Of a DNA stretch of 64,000 nucleotides, positions 52,636 through 62,600 are shown piece by piece; the stretch's first letter is position 1, and every line of letters starts with the position of its first letter. The DNA is taken from NCBI RefSeq assembly GCF_025210605.1, contig NZ_JAOARI010000011.1, positions 112,979-176,978 on the forward strand, given 5' to 3'. The stretch is from Halodesulfovibrio sp. (lineage in GTDB: Bacteria > Desulfobacterota > Desulfovibrionia > Desulfovibrionales > Desulfovibrionaceae). The notes below the pieces were generated by a model that made no database searches, was not told the DNA's origin, and was given only the letters and a program-made list of their open reading frames with translations. A program made the translations under genes and the position numbers.

Positions 52636-54729
52636 CTAGCGTTGCTGCAATTCAACAACAATGTGTTGCAGACGAGAAGCAGCCGAAGAAAGTTCTGCTA
52701 CTGCTGCTGACGACTCCTGAATACCAGATGTGGTCTCTGCAACCACAACATTCACTTCCTCAAGAGCTTTGTTAATTTCTTCAGAGGTTGAAGACTGCTG
52801 TTCCGCTGCTGTGGCAATACTGCTGATGAGAACAGCTCCCTCAGCAGACATATCAACAATAGATTTGAGTGCATCGCCGGACAGTGTTGACTGCTCTGTG
52901 GCACTGGATACATAAGAAACAGTATTTTCAACGTGCTTCATGCTTTCTCTAGCAGCAACCTGCATGGCAGAAATACTTGTTTCTACCTGATTCGTCGCTG
53001 TCATTGTTTTCTCAGCAAGCTTGCGAACTTCATCAGCAACAACAGCAAACCCTTTCCCGGCTTCTCCAGCACGGGCAGCTTCGATTGCAGCGTTGAGTGC
53101 AAGCAGGTTTGTCTGATCTGCAATGTCATTAATCACAGTAAGCACATCGCCAACAGAATCTGCCTGTTCACCAAGTTTCTTCATGTTGCTTTCAAGGTCT
53201 TGTGCTGTAGCGTTCACCTGTTTGATAATCTGAACAACGCCATCAACAAGCTGTGCGCCTTCATTTGCTTTCTCTTGAGCACCAACAGATTGATCTGTTG
53301 CGCCCGACGCGTTTTTGGCTACCTCAAGCACCGTACTATTCATTTCTTCCATCGCGACACTTGTTTCTGTAACACGCACTTGCTGCACTTCTGCGCCTGC
53401 GGCAATCTGTGCGACTTGCATAGAAAGACGTTCCGAGGAAACAGCCAAGTGTTCTGCCAGTTCATCAGCTTTTGATGCAACTCCGAGCATTGTCCGTTCA
53501 GCACTCTTAATATCTGTCTGGTCGATCCAAATTTCAATGGCTCCCACTATCGAACCATCCCGTAAGCGTACAGGAACAGCTGAGTACTGGATATCATAGT
53601 CGCCAGAAGGCATTGAAGAAACAGTATCCTGAGTGCAGAAATGCCCACTATCAATGCACTGATCGCCTCCACATAGCTTTGTATTGCAGTGGGATGTTTT
53701 TAAAAGTTCATGACATTTTTTTTGGCGGTAATTACTTGCTCCGGTAAACTCTACCGCCTTTGTGTTAAGAAAAATCGTATTGTGTTCATTATCACGGATC
53801 ATCAACCCAATCGGCAGACTATTAAATGCATCCGCGAACATTTCCACGAGCATATTAAGGTCTTCCATTATCGATGCAAAATCGCCTGTATACTTACCAA
53901 CGTCGCCGCTGGTTTGTATTTCACCCCGTTCTACTGCACCTGCAAGTGTTGCTACGTCCTTCCCGAACATGGATAATATTCCTGACAGTCGAGCAAGGTT
54001 TGCATACACACCATTTTTTGCTTTGGATACGTCGAATGAAAAATTACCATCCGCCAGCATACGTACAACCGTGGCCAGCTCAGCAGGGTCTGCACCGAGC
54101 ATGGTATGAGTGCTTCGTAAAATCCAGCTGATAATACCAATGGATAAAATAATCGCAAAAACAAGAACACCATATGTAATTTGGACAATCTCTGCTTTCA
54201 CAGACTCTGCATACCCAGCAAAGGTAGCAGCTTTTCCGTCTGCAAATTCAATGAATTCTTCTATTTCACTATTCAAAACAGCGACACGCCGAACGCCCTC
54301 TGTTTTTGTTATTTTCTCAGCAGCTTCTTTATCTCCAGCCTGCATGAGCGCAACAACTCTACTTCGCACAGGTGCCCAACTGGCAAAGTTATCTCTAAGC
54401 AATGTAACTTTTTGCGGGTTACCCAAAAAACGCTCTTTTAAAATATCGAAATCTGCATAAATATTAGTTTCTAATTCTTTAATTTCTTGAAGAAACGTAT
54501 CGACTTGTGCTTGTGAAGAGCTTGAAGCAATGTTTTTCATTGCAACATGAATACGAACAATGTTGTCATCAATTCTAAGTATAGCTGTACTTACCGCATA
54601 CGGATGACGATACAGCTTTGCAGTGGCAGAAGAAACCTCTTCAATTTCCTTAATAGCCCCGAATCCCATACTCATAATTACGCAAAGTAATATACCAAAA
54701 CCTAAGACTAGTCGCGCTCGCAGCGTCAT
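52636..54729 (-). CDS. Methyl-accepting chemotaxis protein with Cys-rich PAS domain
   Basis: The 697-residue chemoreceptor has a membrane segment at about 5-24, a periplasmic four-helix-bundle ligand domain to about 180, a second membrane segment at about 182-204, a HAMP-type region and then a PAS domain (about 295-410). The PAS domain contains five Cys (339, 348, 353, 358 and 365) in [14 protein letters not shown] and KLCGGDQC and HFCTQD, which suggests a metal or heme or redox site. The C-terminal signalling domain has the hairpin tip [20 protein letters not shown] and methylation helices. It would feed CheA in response to an unknown stimulus. Confidence 0.93.
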   Translation of the reverse strand: MTLRARLVLGFGILLCVIMSMGFGAIKEIEEVSSATAKLYRHPYAVSTAILRIDDNIVRIHVAMKNIASSSSQAQVDTFLQEIKELETNIYADFDILKERFLGNPQKVTLLRDNFASWAPVRSRVVALMQAGDKEAAEKITKTEGVRRVAVLNSEIEEFIEFADGKAATFAGYAESVKAEIVQITYGVLVFAIILSIGIISWILRSTHTMLGADPAELATVVRMLADGNFSFDVSKAKNGVYANLARLSGILSMFGKDVATLAGAVERGEIQTSGDVGKYTGDFASIMEDLNMLVEMFADAFNSLPIGLMIRDNEHNTIFLNTKAVEFTGASNYRQKKCHELLKTSHCNTKLCGGDQCIDSGHFCTQDTVSSMPSGDYDIQYSAVPVRLRDGSIVGAIEIWIDQTDIKSAERTMLGVASKADELAEHLAVSSERLSMQVAQIAAGAEVQQVRVTETSVAMEEMNSTVLEVAKNASGATDQSVGAQEKANEGAQLVDGVVQIIKQVNATAQDLESNMKKLGEQADSVGDVLTVINDIADQTNLLALNAAIEAARAGEAGKGFAVVADEVRKLAEKTMTATNQVETSISAMQVAARESMKHVENTVSYVSSATEQSTLSGDALKSIVDMSAEGAVLISSIATAAEQQSSTSEEINKALEEVNVVVAETTSGIQESSAAVAELSSAASRLQHIVVELQQR

Positions 54730-54907
54730 ACGTCCTCCCTACTAAGGCTCCTACCATGTAAAAAAGCATCACTGCCCGAATTTGATGCTGAAAAAAGCCT
54801 ACGCTAAAAATTGTACATTAATCATCGCATACTTATCGAACAATAAAGCTTTTTCTTTAAAAGACAAATATCTTTCTCACTTTTTATACCAGAAAACAAA
54901 TTCTCCA

Positions 54908-54945
54908 ACATAAAAAACCCCGTTCAGCAAATGCTGAACGGGGTT
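54908..54945 (-). terminator. Terminator of feoB
   Basis: A 14-bp stem AACCCCGTTCAGCA (54916-54929) pairs with 54932-54945. Read on the minus strand it ends in a T run. The adjacent stretch 54730-54907 contains only the upstream region of the chemoreceptor gene. Confidence 0.92.
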
Positions 54946-54968
54946 CATAGAGACTATGAGTTATGAAG

Positions 54969-57155
54969 CTACAGTAGCTTACCTATTTGTACAACTGTCA
55001 CAGCTACTGCGTAAGCAAGAGCAGTGTTGAATACCACAGAGAACATAGCCCACTTCCATGAGTTTGCTTCCTGTTTAATCGCTACTACTGTTACGAAACA
55101 CGGTGCGTAAAGGAGTACAAAAAGAAGGAATGCAACTGCTACACTTGGTGTCCAGTTTGGATCCTGTGCAATACGTTCTGCAAGCGGTGCAGCATCTTCA
55201 GGGTCTACTTCACCAAGAGAGTATGCAGTACCAAGAGTAGATACGATAACTTCTTTCGCAGCAAAGCCACCTACCAACGCAATGTTTGTACGCCAGTCAA
55301 ATCCGGCAGGACTCATTACAGGCTCAAGTGCAACACCAATGGATCCAGCGTAGGAATTTTTGAGGGTAGCTTCAGCTTCTTCGTTTTCAATTTTCAACAG
55401 ATTTTCTTCAAGTTCAGCTACAGGTGCGCCAGAAGCGGTTGCAGCATCAATCTGTTCCTGAACAACGGTTTTCTGTGCATCAAACGCTGCTACCTGGTCT
55501 GCTGGGAGATTCGGGAAGGTCATTGCTGCCCAGATAAGAATTGAGATAGCGAGAATTACAGTACCCGCTTTCTTAATGTACTGCCAAGTGCGCTCCCAAG
55601 TATGAATCAGCAAACCGCGGAGAGTAGGGAAACGGTACGGAGGCAGTTCCATTACGAATGGAGTAGCTTCACCTTTAATAACTGTATGACGAAGAATTTT
55701 TGAAACAATAAGAGCACATGCCCATGCAGCCATGGTGAGCATGAACATAACCATTGCTTGATTTTCTTCAAAGAAAACACCCACAAAAAGAAGGAATACA
55801 GGCAGTTTTGCACCACATGCCATGAAAGGAGCAGTGATGAGAGTTGCCAGTTTTTCTTTAGGGCTTCTGAGGGTACGTGCAGCCATAACACCCGGAACAG
55901 CACAACCACCAGCAATACCACCGGATACGATGAAAGGCATTACAGAACAGCCATGCAAACCGAAGAAGCGGAACACGCGGTCAAGCATGTATGCAACACG
56001 CGCCATGTAACCGGAGTCTTCCAGAATTGCGATCTGAAGGAACATGAACATAATAAGCGGAACAAAGCCCATTACGCCACCAACACCATCGATAACACCG
56101 GAAATCACCAGCGATTTAAGCAGACCATCCTGCATATTGGCTTCTGCTGTTTCTCCAAGCCAACCAAAGAATGACTCAAACCAGCCGACAGGGGTTTCAC
56201 TGAATGTAAATGTTACCTGATAGATGAAGTACATAATCGCCAGCATAATGATTGGACCAAGGAAACGCTGGGTCACAATGCTGTCGATTTTATCAGAAAG
56301 CGCTACGCGGTCTGCCGCTGCATCAAGACGAGTAACCACGCCCTGACGAACAATAGAAGTAATGTACCCGTAGCGGTAGTCAGCAATAACAGCTTCAGGG
56401 TAGGTAGCAAGAGTGCTTTCAAGGTGTTTAGCTACATCTTGAACAACAGCTTCAAGTTCTGCGGAAACAGGATGGGTTTCGCGACCAAGCTGGATAATTT
56501 CTTCATCGCTCTCAAGATATTTCAGAGCAGTCCAGCGGGAAGGATAACGGTCTGTAAGAAGATTATTTTTTTCGATAAGAGCAATCATCTTATCGAGAGC
56601 AGGGTCAAGATCTGGACCGTATGAAATGGAAAGCGGCTCCCACTTTTTGCCTTCACTTTCAGCAGCGCACTTAGCGGTAGCTTCCAGCAAAGTCGGGATG
56701 CCTTCGCCTGTTCGTGCTACGGTTTCTACAACCGGAACATTCAATTTCTCAGAAAGCTTTTCAACGTCAATCTTCATACCTTGCTTTACGGCTTCGTCCA
56801 TCATGTTCAATGCAAGAACAATAGGAGCACCCATTTCCATTAACTGGATTGCAAGGTAAAGGTTACGCTCAAGAGCACCAGCGTTAAGAACGTCTACAAC
56901 AACATCAGGACGCTGGTCAGCGACTACGTTACGCGCAACAATTTCTTCCATTGTATATGCGGTAAGGGAGTACGTACCCGGAAGGTCGATAAGGTGAATT
57001 TTTTTGCCACCAACAGAAGCAAAACCTTCTTTTTTATCAACAGTAATACCCGGATAGTTACCTACATGCTGGCGAGCACCAGTAATTGCGTTAAAAGCAG
57101 TCGTCTTACCGGAGTTCGGGTTACCGGCGAGAGCAACTTTAATCTCTTTGGACAT
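54969..57155 (-). CDS. feoB: Ferrous iron transporter FeoB
   Basis: FeoB imports Fe(II) across the inner membrane. The N-terminal G domain has ALAGNPNSGKTTAFNAITG (G1, about 8-26), DLPGTYSL (G3) and ALNMMDEA (G4, an Asn-Met-Met-Asp version of NKxD). The C-terminal membrane part contains gate segments such as VMPFIVSGGIAGGCAVPGVMAART and FMACGAKLPVFLLFVG, with the conserved Cys. A charged insertion with DAQKTVVQEQIDAATASG appears near residues 555-600. Length 728 is typical. It follows feoA. Confidence 0.96.
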   Translation of the reverse strand: MSKEIKVALAGNPNSGKTTAFNAITGARQHVGNYPGITVDKKEGFASVGGKKIHLIDLPGTYSLTAYTMEEIVARNVVADQRPDVVVDVLNAGALERNLYLAIQLMEMGAPIVLALNMMDEAVKQGMKIDVEKLSEKLNVPVVETVARTGEGIPTLLEATAKCAAESEGKKWEPLSISYGPDLDPALDKMIALIEKNNLLTDRYPSRWTALKYLESDEEIIQLGRETHPVSAELEAVVQDVAKHLESTLATYPEAVIADYRYGYITSIVRQGVVTRLDAAADRVALSDKIDSIVTQRFLGPIIMLAIMYFIYQVTFTFSETPVGWFESFFGWLGETAEANMQDGLLKSLVISGVIDGVGGVMGFVPLIMFMFLQIAILEDSGYMARVAYMLDRVFRFFGLHGCSVMPFIVSGGIAGGCAVPGVMAARTLRSPKEKLATLITAPFMACGAKLPVFLLFVGVFFEENQAMVMFMLTMAAWACALIVSKILRHTVIKGEATPFVMELPPYRFPTLRGLLIHTWERTWQYIKKAGTVILAISILIWAAMTFPNLPADQVAAFDAQKTVVQEQIDAATASGAPVAELEENLLKIENEEAEATLKNSYAGSIGVALEPVMSPAGFDWRTNIALVGGFAAKEVIVSTLGTAYSLGEVDPEDAAPLAERIAQDPNWTPSVAVAFLLFVLLYAPCFVTVVAIKQEANSWKWAMFSVVFNTALAYAVAVTVVQIGKLL

Positions 57156-57199
57156 GAAACATTCCTCGTATACAAAAAATTTTGTGGCAGATTATTGTA

Positions 57200-57436
57200 T
57201 TAGCTACGTTCAACAGCGATGTAATCAGCTTCGTTATTTCGCAGCGAAAGAGTAAAACCGGTAAGTCGCAGCGCTACAGGGTCTTGCAATGGAGCACGCC
57301 CTACAACTTCAAGCTCAGCACCGGGAACAAGTCCCATATCTCGAATACGACGACCAAGCTCGCCAATAGCCGTAATTGCAACGACCTTAGCCTTTTCCCC
57401 TACTTTTAATTCCCGCATTGGTATTGGGTTTGACAT
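57200..57436 (-). CDS. feoA: FeoA-type SH3-like protein
   Basis: The 78-residue cytoplasmic partner of FeoB has the FeoA fold: MRELKVGEKAKVVAIT, LGRRIRDMGLVPGAELEVVGRAPL and LRLTGFTLSLRNNEADYI. It probably regulates or docks to FeoB. The ATG at 57436 has GGGTGG upstream. A Fur-type box and promoter-like region lie directly upstream, so feoAB can be transcribed independently of the two small genes before it. Confidence 0.95.
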   Translation of the reverse strand: MSNPIPMRELKVGEKAKVVAITAIGELGRRIRDMGLVPGAELEVVGRAPLQDPVALRLTGFTLSLRNNEADYIAVERS

Positions 57437-57457
57437 CTTAACCACCCTTTGTGAAAT

Positions 57458-57472
57458 TGAAAATCTCTATCA
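57458..57472. promoter_or_regulatory. Putative Fur box upstream of feoAB
   Basis: TGAAAAT-C-TCTATCA fits the 7-1-7 Fur pattern TGATAAT-N-ATTATCA at 11 of 14 arm positions. It sits 22 bases before the feoA start. Confidence 0.55.
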
Positions 57473-57483
57473 ATTAGATTTGG

Positions 57484-57511
57484 TAAAAAAAGTGTGCTGT
57501 GTTTGCACACT
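57484..57511 (-). terminator. Terminator between the Cys-rich gene and feoA
   Basis: AGTGTGC (57491-57497) pairs with GCACACT (57505-57511), and on the minus strand six or seven T follow. It ends the small Cys-rich transcript before feoAB. Confidence 0.82.
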
Positions 57512-57527
57512 ATCGGATACCAGCCTT

Positions 57528-57716
57528 CTATTGCTCTTTATCTATAGAGCAACCGCAGCTTGATGTTGAATTGTGCGAAGATGATTTATTTGAAGAACTA
57601 CACCCACCGCAATCACTTCCACAACCACAGCCGCCGGATGTACCTTTTTTCATATATCGACGCACAAGATAACCAGCCGCTACAGCAATAATTACCGCAA
57701 CAATAATAGCATCCAT
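57528..57716 (-). CDS. FeoB-associated Cys-rich membrane protein
   Basis: The 62-residue protein has one membrane helix (MDAIIVAVIIAVAAGYLV), a basic stop-transfer RRYMKK and a short tail full of Cys, with GGCGCGSDCGGCSSS and SSCGCSI. This matches the FeoB-associated Cys-rich membrane protein family found beside feoB. The Cys cluster could bind iron. GGAGGT precedes the ATG. Usually such genes follow feoB; here it lies upstream of feoA. Confidence 0.88.
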   Translation of the reverse strand: MDAIIVAVIIAVAAGYLVRRYMKKGTSGGCGCGSDCGGCSSSNKSSSHNSTSSCGCSIDKEQ

Positions 57717-57778
57717 TTGGACACCTCCGATTAGTCGTCATCTACATAATCGCTGCTTGCACGCAACTGCTGGCAAGC

Positions 57779-57802
57779 AAAAACATAGGGCTTCCCTATG
57801 TC
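57779..57802 (-). terminator. Terminator after the first FeoA-like gene
   Basis: ACATAGGG (57784-57791) and CCCTATGT (57795-57802) form a perfect stem with a three-base loop; on the minus strand a short T run follows. Confidence 0.78.
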
Positions 57803-57827
57803 AGATTATGACTACCACACAAAATCT

Positions 57828-58112
57828 CTAGAAACTTCCAGCGACCTGTGCGTTTGTTTGAATTTGTTCATTGTCCAGAGGTTCACATTCCAGCTTGCAA
57901 GCAACGTCGTCCCCCAAAGTGAGCAGACAATTCTTCACTTTAAAGCTGCACGGCGAACATACTTCAACCACAGTGCCAGGAGTTAACCCCATTGCGCACA
58001 AGCGACCTCTTAATTTAGGTTCACTGCAAAGTGCGTTTATTCGAGCTTTACATCCAGTAGGCAAAGAATTCAACATTCGTGTGCGTCTACGCTTGCGCTT
58101 ACAACATGGCAT
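57828..58112 (-). CDS. Second FeoA-like protein with Cys-rich N-terminus
   Basis: The 94-residue protein has the FeoA core ALCSEPKLRGRLCAMGLTPGTVVEVCSPCSF and LLTLGDDVACKLECEPL, preceded by MPCCKRKRRRTRM. Six to eight Cys, unusual for FeoA, could bind iron. The ATG at 58112 has GGAGGGG upstream. It is the first gene after the pair of Fur boxes and is followed by its own terminator. It may be a regulatory FeoA variant. Confidence 0.85.
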   Translation of the reverse strand: MPCCKRKRRRTRMLNSLPTGCKARINALCSEPKLRGRLCAMGLTPGTVVEVCSPCSFKVKNCLLTLGDDVACKLECEPLDNEQIQTNAQVAGSF

Positions 58113-58152
58113 TTTGACCCCTCCAAAACTTATGATTAGTGAGTAGTCAAAT

Positions 58153-58167
58153 TGAAAATGATTGTCA
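58153..58167. promoter_or_regulatory. Fur box 1 of the feo locus
   Basis: TGAAAAT-G-ATTGTCA fits the 7-1-7 Fur pattern at 12 of 14 arm positions. It lies about 45 bases before the first FeoA-like start. Confidence 0.7.
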
Positions 58168-58186
58168 AGGGCATTGAGAATGTGAT

Positions 58187-58201
58187 TGAAAATTATTTTC
58201 A
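58187..58201. promoter_or_regulatory. Fur box 2 of the feo locus
   Basis: TGAAAAT-T-ATTTTCA is a perfect 7-1-7 palindrome of the Fur type, one helical-turn multiple (34 bases) from box 1. Two boxes suggest cooperative iron repression. Confidence 0.75.
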
Positions 58202-58545
58202 ACTATCGCAACATTTCTTTATACAACTATCCACCATACCTGACAGTTATAGTATAACCCAGCTGACAAAGACTCCTTGCACCAGTGCACATCTCACCGT
58301 ATCCTAGGTCACTAATGTAACACTTATATATGCCTCTGCTCTTCAGCATAAAGAACAATGCCAAGCGCTACTGTAATGCTTTTTTGCAGCACTCCAGCGT
58401 CATATATAGCACTTTAGACACCAGCACATCTGCCGTTGATGTACATTTTGCGCGTGTTACGAAAATTCGACTACCTATGCTGTCTTACGGTACGGCTTCC
58501 CGCGTCCATATTTTTGTTCAACTTCCTTTTCAAATAGGACACACA
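58202..58545. other. Intergenic region before the peptide ATPase gene
   Basis: This 344-base stretch between divergent genes shows no gene. An open frame reaches back to 58330 in the ATPase frame but lacks any ABC-like sequence there, and no convincing promoter stands out. Confidence 0.5.
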
Positions 58546-59544
58546 ATGCAAACGATATCCTCAAATCCACTACTCTCTGTAGAAGGATTAACAACAGTCT
58601 TCACCACCGCTGCACACGGCAAGCTTACAGCTGTGGATGATGTCAGTTTTTCTATCAATTCTGGGCAATCGTTGAGTATTGTTGGGGAATCCGGCTGCGG
58701 TAAAAGCGTAACTTCACTGTCGATCATGCGACTTATTCCCACTCCTCCCGGTGAAATTAGTGGCGGAAAAGTTCTTTTCGATGGGCAAGATCTGCTGAAA
58801 CTTTCCGAACCAGAAATGCAGCGTATACGTGGCAATTCCATCTCAATGATCTTTCAGGAGCCTATGACCTCGCTTAATCCAGTTTTCAAAATTGGTGAGC
58901 AAATTGCGGAAGTACTACGCCTGCATGAAGGATTAAACAAAAAAGTAGCGCTGGACAGAGCGGTTGATCTTTTGCATCAAGTCGGCATCCCGTCTCCGGC
59001 TCAACGCGCAAAAGAATTTCCACACCAGCTTAGCGGCGGCATGCGCCAACGTGTTGTTATAGCTATGGCTCTTGCTTGTTCACCGCGTTTAATAATCGCA
59101 GATGAACCCACAACCGCACTTGATGTAACCATACAGGGACAAATTTTAGATTTAATGCATCAGCTCGCCGAAGATACTGGCACTGCCCTGCTTTTGATAA
59201 CGCACGACCTTGGCGTAGTAGCAGAAAATGCTGATGACGTTGTCGTTATGTACGGTGGACGAGTAGTAGAACAAGCAAGCACGCTCAACCTTTTTAAAAA
59301 GCCGTTGCACCCGTATACACAAGGACTTATGCGCTCTATTCCTGCTATCCCGGAAAAAGGTTCTCCGCTTCAAAAAGGCATGCTTGAAACCATCCCCGGA
59401 GTAGTCGCCCCGCTGTATGCACAGCCGAAAGGCTGCCGCTTTAACGAACGATGCAAACACGCTTTTACCAAATGTAAACAAGTTGAACCACCATTGCTTA
59501 CACCAGAAGCTGGTCGCGAAGTTCGCTGCTGGCTCTATGCATAA
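58546..59544 (+). CDS. Oligopeptide/nickel ABC transporter ATPase (DppD/OppD family), orphan
   Basis: The 332-residue ATPase has Walker [13 protein letters not shown] (about 47-58), signature [12 protein letters not shown], Walker [15 protein letters not shown] and the switch His in LLITHDLG. The C-terminal oligopeptide-HPY extension [21 protein letters not shown] is complete. The ATG at 58546 has AGGA upstream. No matching permeases, binding protein or DppF partner are in the window; a terminator follows at once. The stand-alone setting is unusual for this family. Confidence 0.92.
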   Translation: MQTISSNPLLSVEGLTTVFTTAAHGKLTAVDDVSFSINSGQSLSIVGESGCGKSVTSLSIMRLIPTPPGEISGGKVLFDGQDLLKLSEPEMQRIRGNSISMIFQEPMTSLNPVFKIGEQIAEVLRLHEGLNKKVALDRAVDLLHQVGIPSPAQRAKEFPHQLSGGMRQRVVIAMALACSPRLIIADEPTTALDVTIQGQILDLMHQLAEDTGTALLLITHDLGVVAENADDVVVMYGGRVVEQASTLNLFKKPLHPYTQGLMRSIPAIPEKGSPLQKGMLETIPGVVAPLYAQPKGCRFNERCKHAFTKCKQVEPPLLTPEAGREVRCWLYA

Positions 59545-59574
59545 GACGCACAACAACTTTTGATATCACGCACT

Positions 59575-59604
59575 AAAAAGCCCCGTCCTTTCGGACGGGG
59601 CTTT
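59575..59604. terminator. Bidirectional terminator between ATPase and adhesin genes
   Basis: A 12-bp stem AAAGCCCCGTCC (59577-59588) pairs with GGACGGGGCTTT (59593-59604) around a four-base loop. The A and T flanks let it serve both convergent genes. Confidence 0.92.
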
Positions 59605-59628
59605 GAAATTACAATTACTAACCAGCTA

Positions 59629-62600
59629 CTAGCTACCAGCTTTAATTAAGCTTTCGAAGTAAGCCTGATTCTGATCGGTGTAATCTTCAAGAACGATAGT
59701 GTGTGTCAAATGATCTGATGAACCTGCCTGAGAGGCTGTCACTGTGATTGTGGTGTCACCATTCGCAGTGCTGAAACCAGTAATGTCTAATGTCTCAGTG
59801 CCTTGCCCAGAAATCACATCGGTAAAGCTCAGTGTATCACTTCCGTTTCCGAAATCCTGAATAAAGGTTGTCTGACCTGATACTCCAAAGTCCTCACCAG
59901 TAAAGAGGAAAGTATCATCGCCAGTGCCACCATTCAGAATATCATGATCGCCAGCACCACCATTCAAGGTATCATTACCTTCACCACCAAACAGGTGGTC
60001 ACCATCTGCTTTTACTACAGAGATGTTATCAAGGTTGATGCCATGATCCCATGAGCCAACATGACCATCTCCAAAGGTAACCCCATCAACATCAGTATCC
60101 TGATAGAATTTCACTGTTGTATTTCCATCAACAGCTGTAAAAGTGAAAGACTCATAATTTCCTTCACCTGTAATATCAGCATGTTCAAGCACTTCAGTAC
60201 GTATCACATTGCCATTACTGTCAATAATATCGACCTTAATGCCATCATGTCCATCATCACTGCCATTCCAAGCATCAAATTTAATTGTATAACTGCCGCC
60301 AGCTTCTGTTGCGAAAGATTGCTGGATTGCTCCGTCATCATTGCCCCAAAATCCAGTACCAATATCTAGGTGACCATCTTTTGATTCTACATCACCAGAA
60401 ACCTGCCACCCCGCAGTGCCATCAAGCTCACCATTATTTACGAGGTTAGACAAACTACTGTCATGGTCATTGTCGCCGCCATACAGCACATCATTTCCAA
60501 CACCGCCTTTAATGATGTCGGACCCAGCGCCGCCGTCAATCTGGTTGTTACCACCATCACCGATCAACGTATCAGCATGCTTTGAACCAATAAGATTCTC
60601 AATGCTTACATACGAATCGTTTGCGGCATCACCTTCATTATTGCGAGAATCAGACAAATCAGCGGTTACGCCAGCATTAGATTTTTCATACGAGACAGTG
60701 TCGATACCATCAGTTGTTATGGTTGCATCATTGGTGCTACCACCATAGAAGGTATCTTCACCAGCGCCACCAATAAAGGTGTCATTACCTTCACCGCCGT
60801 ACAGTGTGTTAGTTCCTGTACCACCTGTAAGGATATCGTTACCTTCATCACCATGAAGGATATCGTTATCAGCACCACCGTATAAAACATCATTTCCAGA
60901 GTTACCATGAATGGTGTCATTACCTGCGCCGCCATAAATAGTATCATCTACTCCCGGCACAACAGAAACATTATCAAGGTAGATGCCCCAATGCTCTGCA
61001 TTACCAGTGCTGGCACCGACCTGATCGAACGTAATCTCTGTACTTGTTCCGGCACCTGCAATGAATGTAACTGTATGCGTTGTCCAATCCGAAGATGACG
61101 TAGACGATGTCGTGTAGCTTCCGTTCGTCAATTTGGAACCAAGTGCATTTGCAATATGAACGCTAAGCTCATTGTCCTGCCCTTTCCAGTTAGAATCATT
61201 CCGCACAGTAAATGTCAAAGTATATTGCTGACCTTCGACGGTATGGATGCTTTGTGACAAAGAAGTTCCATAGTCACTTGAAGGATCTTTTGACTGGACT
61301 TCAACATATTCATGTCCGTACCCGTCAATTCTACCACTAGGAATTTGCCAGCCATCAGGAACCCGAACACCATTAACAGGAACCCAATTTGAGAAGTCGC
61401 CGTTATTAATCAGTTCAGAATTTTCAACCGCAGCATCGCCGCCGTTGAGAATATCATCACCAGCGCCACCTCTAATAATGTCGGAACCAGCGCCACCGTC
61501 AATCTGGTTTGCATTATCATCACCGATTAACTTGTCAGCATGACTTGAACCGGTAAGGTTCTCGATCCTTGTGTAGGTATCCCCTGCTGCATCACCAGTA
61601 TTTCTACTGGAATCAGACAAATCAGCAGTTACACCAGCATGAGAATTTTCATACGAGACAGTATCGATACCATCAGTTGTTATGGTTGCATCTCTTGCAT
61701 CTCCACCATCAAAGGAGTCTGCACCAGCACCGCCGATAAAGGTGTCGTTGCCTTCGCCACCATAGAGGTGGTTGTTTCCAGCTCCGCCAGTGAGAGTATC
61801 GTCTCCAGCTCCGCCTTCTAAGCGGTTATTAGCTCCATTACCGGTAAGAATATCGTTGTAGTCACTGCCAACCACATTTTCTATGCTATCGAGAGTATCG
61901 CCTTCAGCGCTACCGCCTGATTCTTTTTGACCATCAGACAAATCAACGTTGACTTGTGCATCAGAAGATTCGTAACTCACGGTATCAGAACCGTCGCCGC
62001 CTTTAATCGTCTCCGTGGCGGTGCCAGCAAAAATTTCATCGTTATCTTTGCCAGCTTCAACAGTTATTGAGCCTGAACTAGCGTTGCGAAGATCAATTTT
62101 ATCCTCGCCTTCACCAGTTGCAATACTCATGTCCACAGCAGCAGTTGTTCCCAGAACAACAGAATCATCACCTTTGCCAGTCGAAACATTTTTCCAGTCG
62201 CCATTCAATGTCAGTGAGTCGGCAGAGTCGGAACCTACAAGTGATTCAAAGTTTTCGAGATGCCCTTCTGCAACAGTGCCACCTTTCGAGCCGAAACTGT
62301 TATCAACGTTCACGGCAACACCGCTGGTGGATTGGCTAAAGTCAGCCACATCGTTATCACCTGCACCGCCATTAAGAGTACGGGTATCACCTGCCCCAAC
62401 GATGAAAGTATCGTTTTGTGTGCTTCCTTCAATCGTCTCAATTGAATTGTAGGAATCACCAGCAGCAGCGCCTTTACCGTTGTTGCCGACAAGATCAACA
62501 GTTACAGCCGACGATTCATGGTAGCTCACCAGATCGTTATCGCCAGCACCGCCATTGAAGATTTCACGAGCTGCGCCTGCGTACATTGTATCATCTCCGG

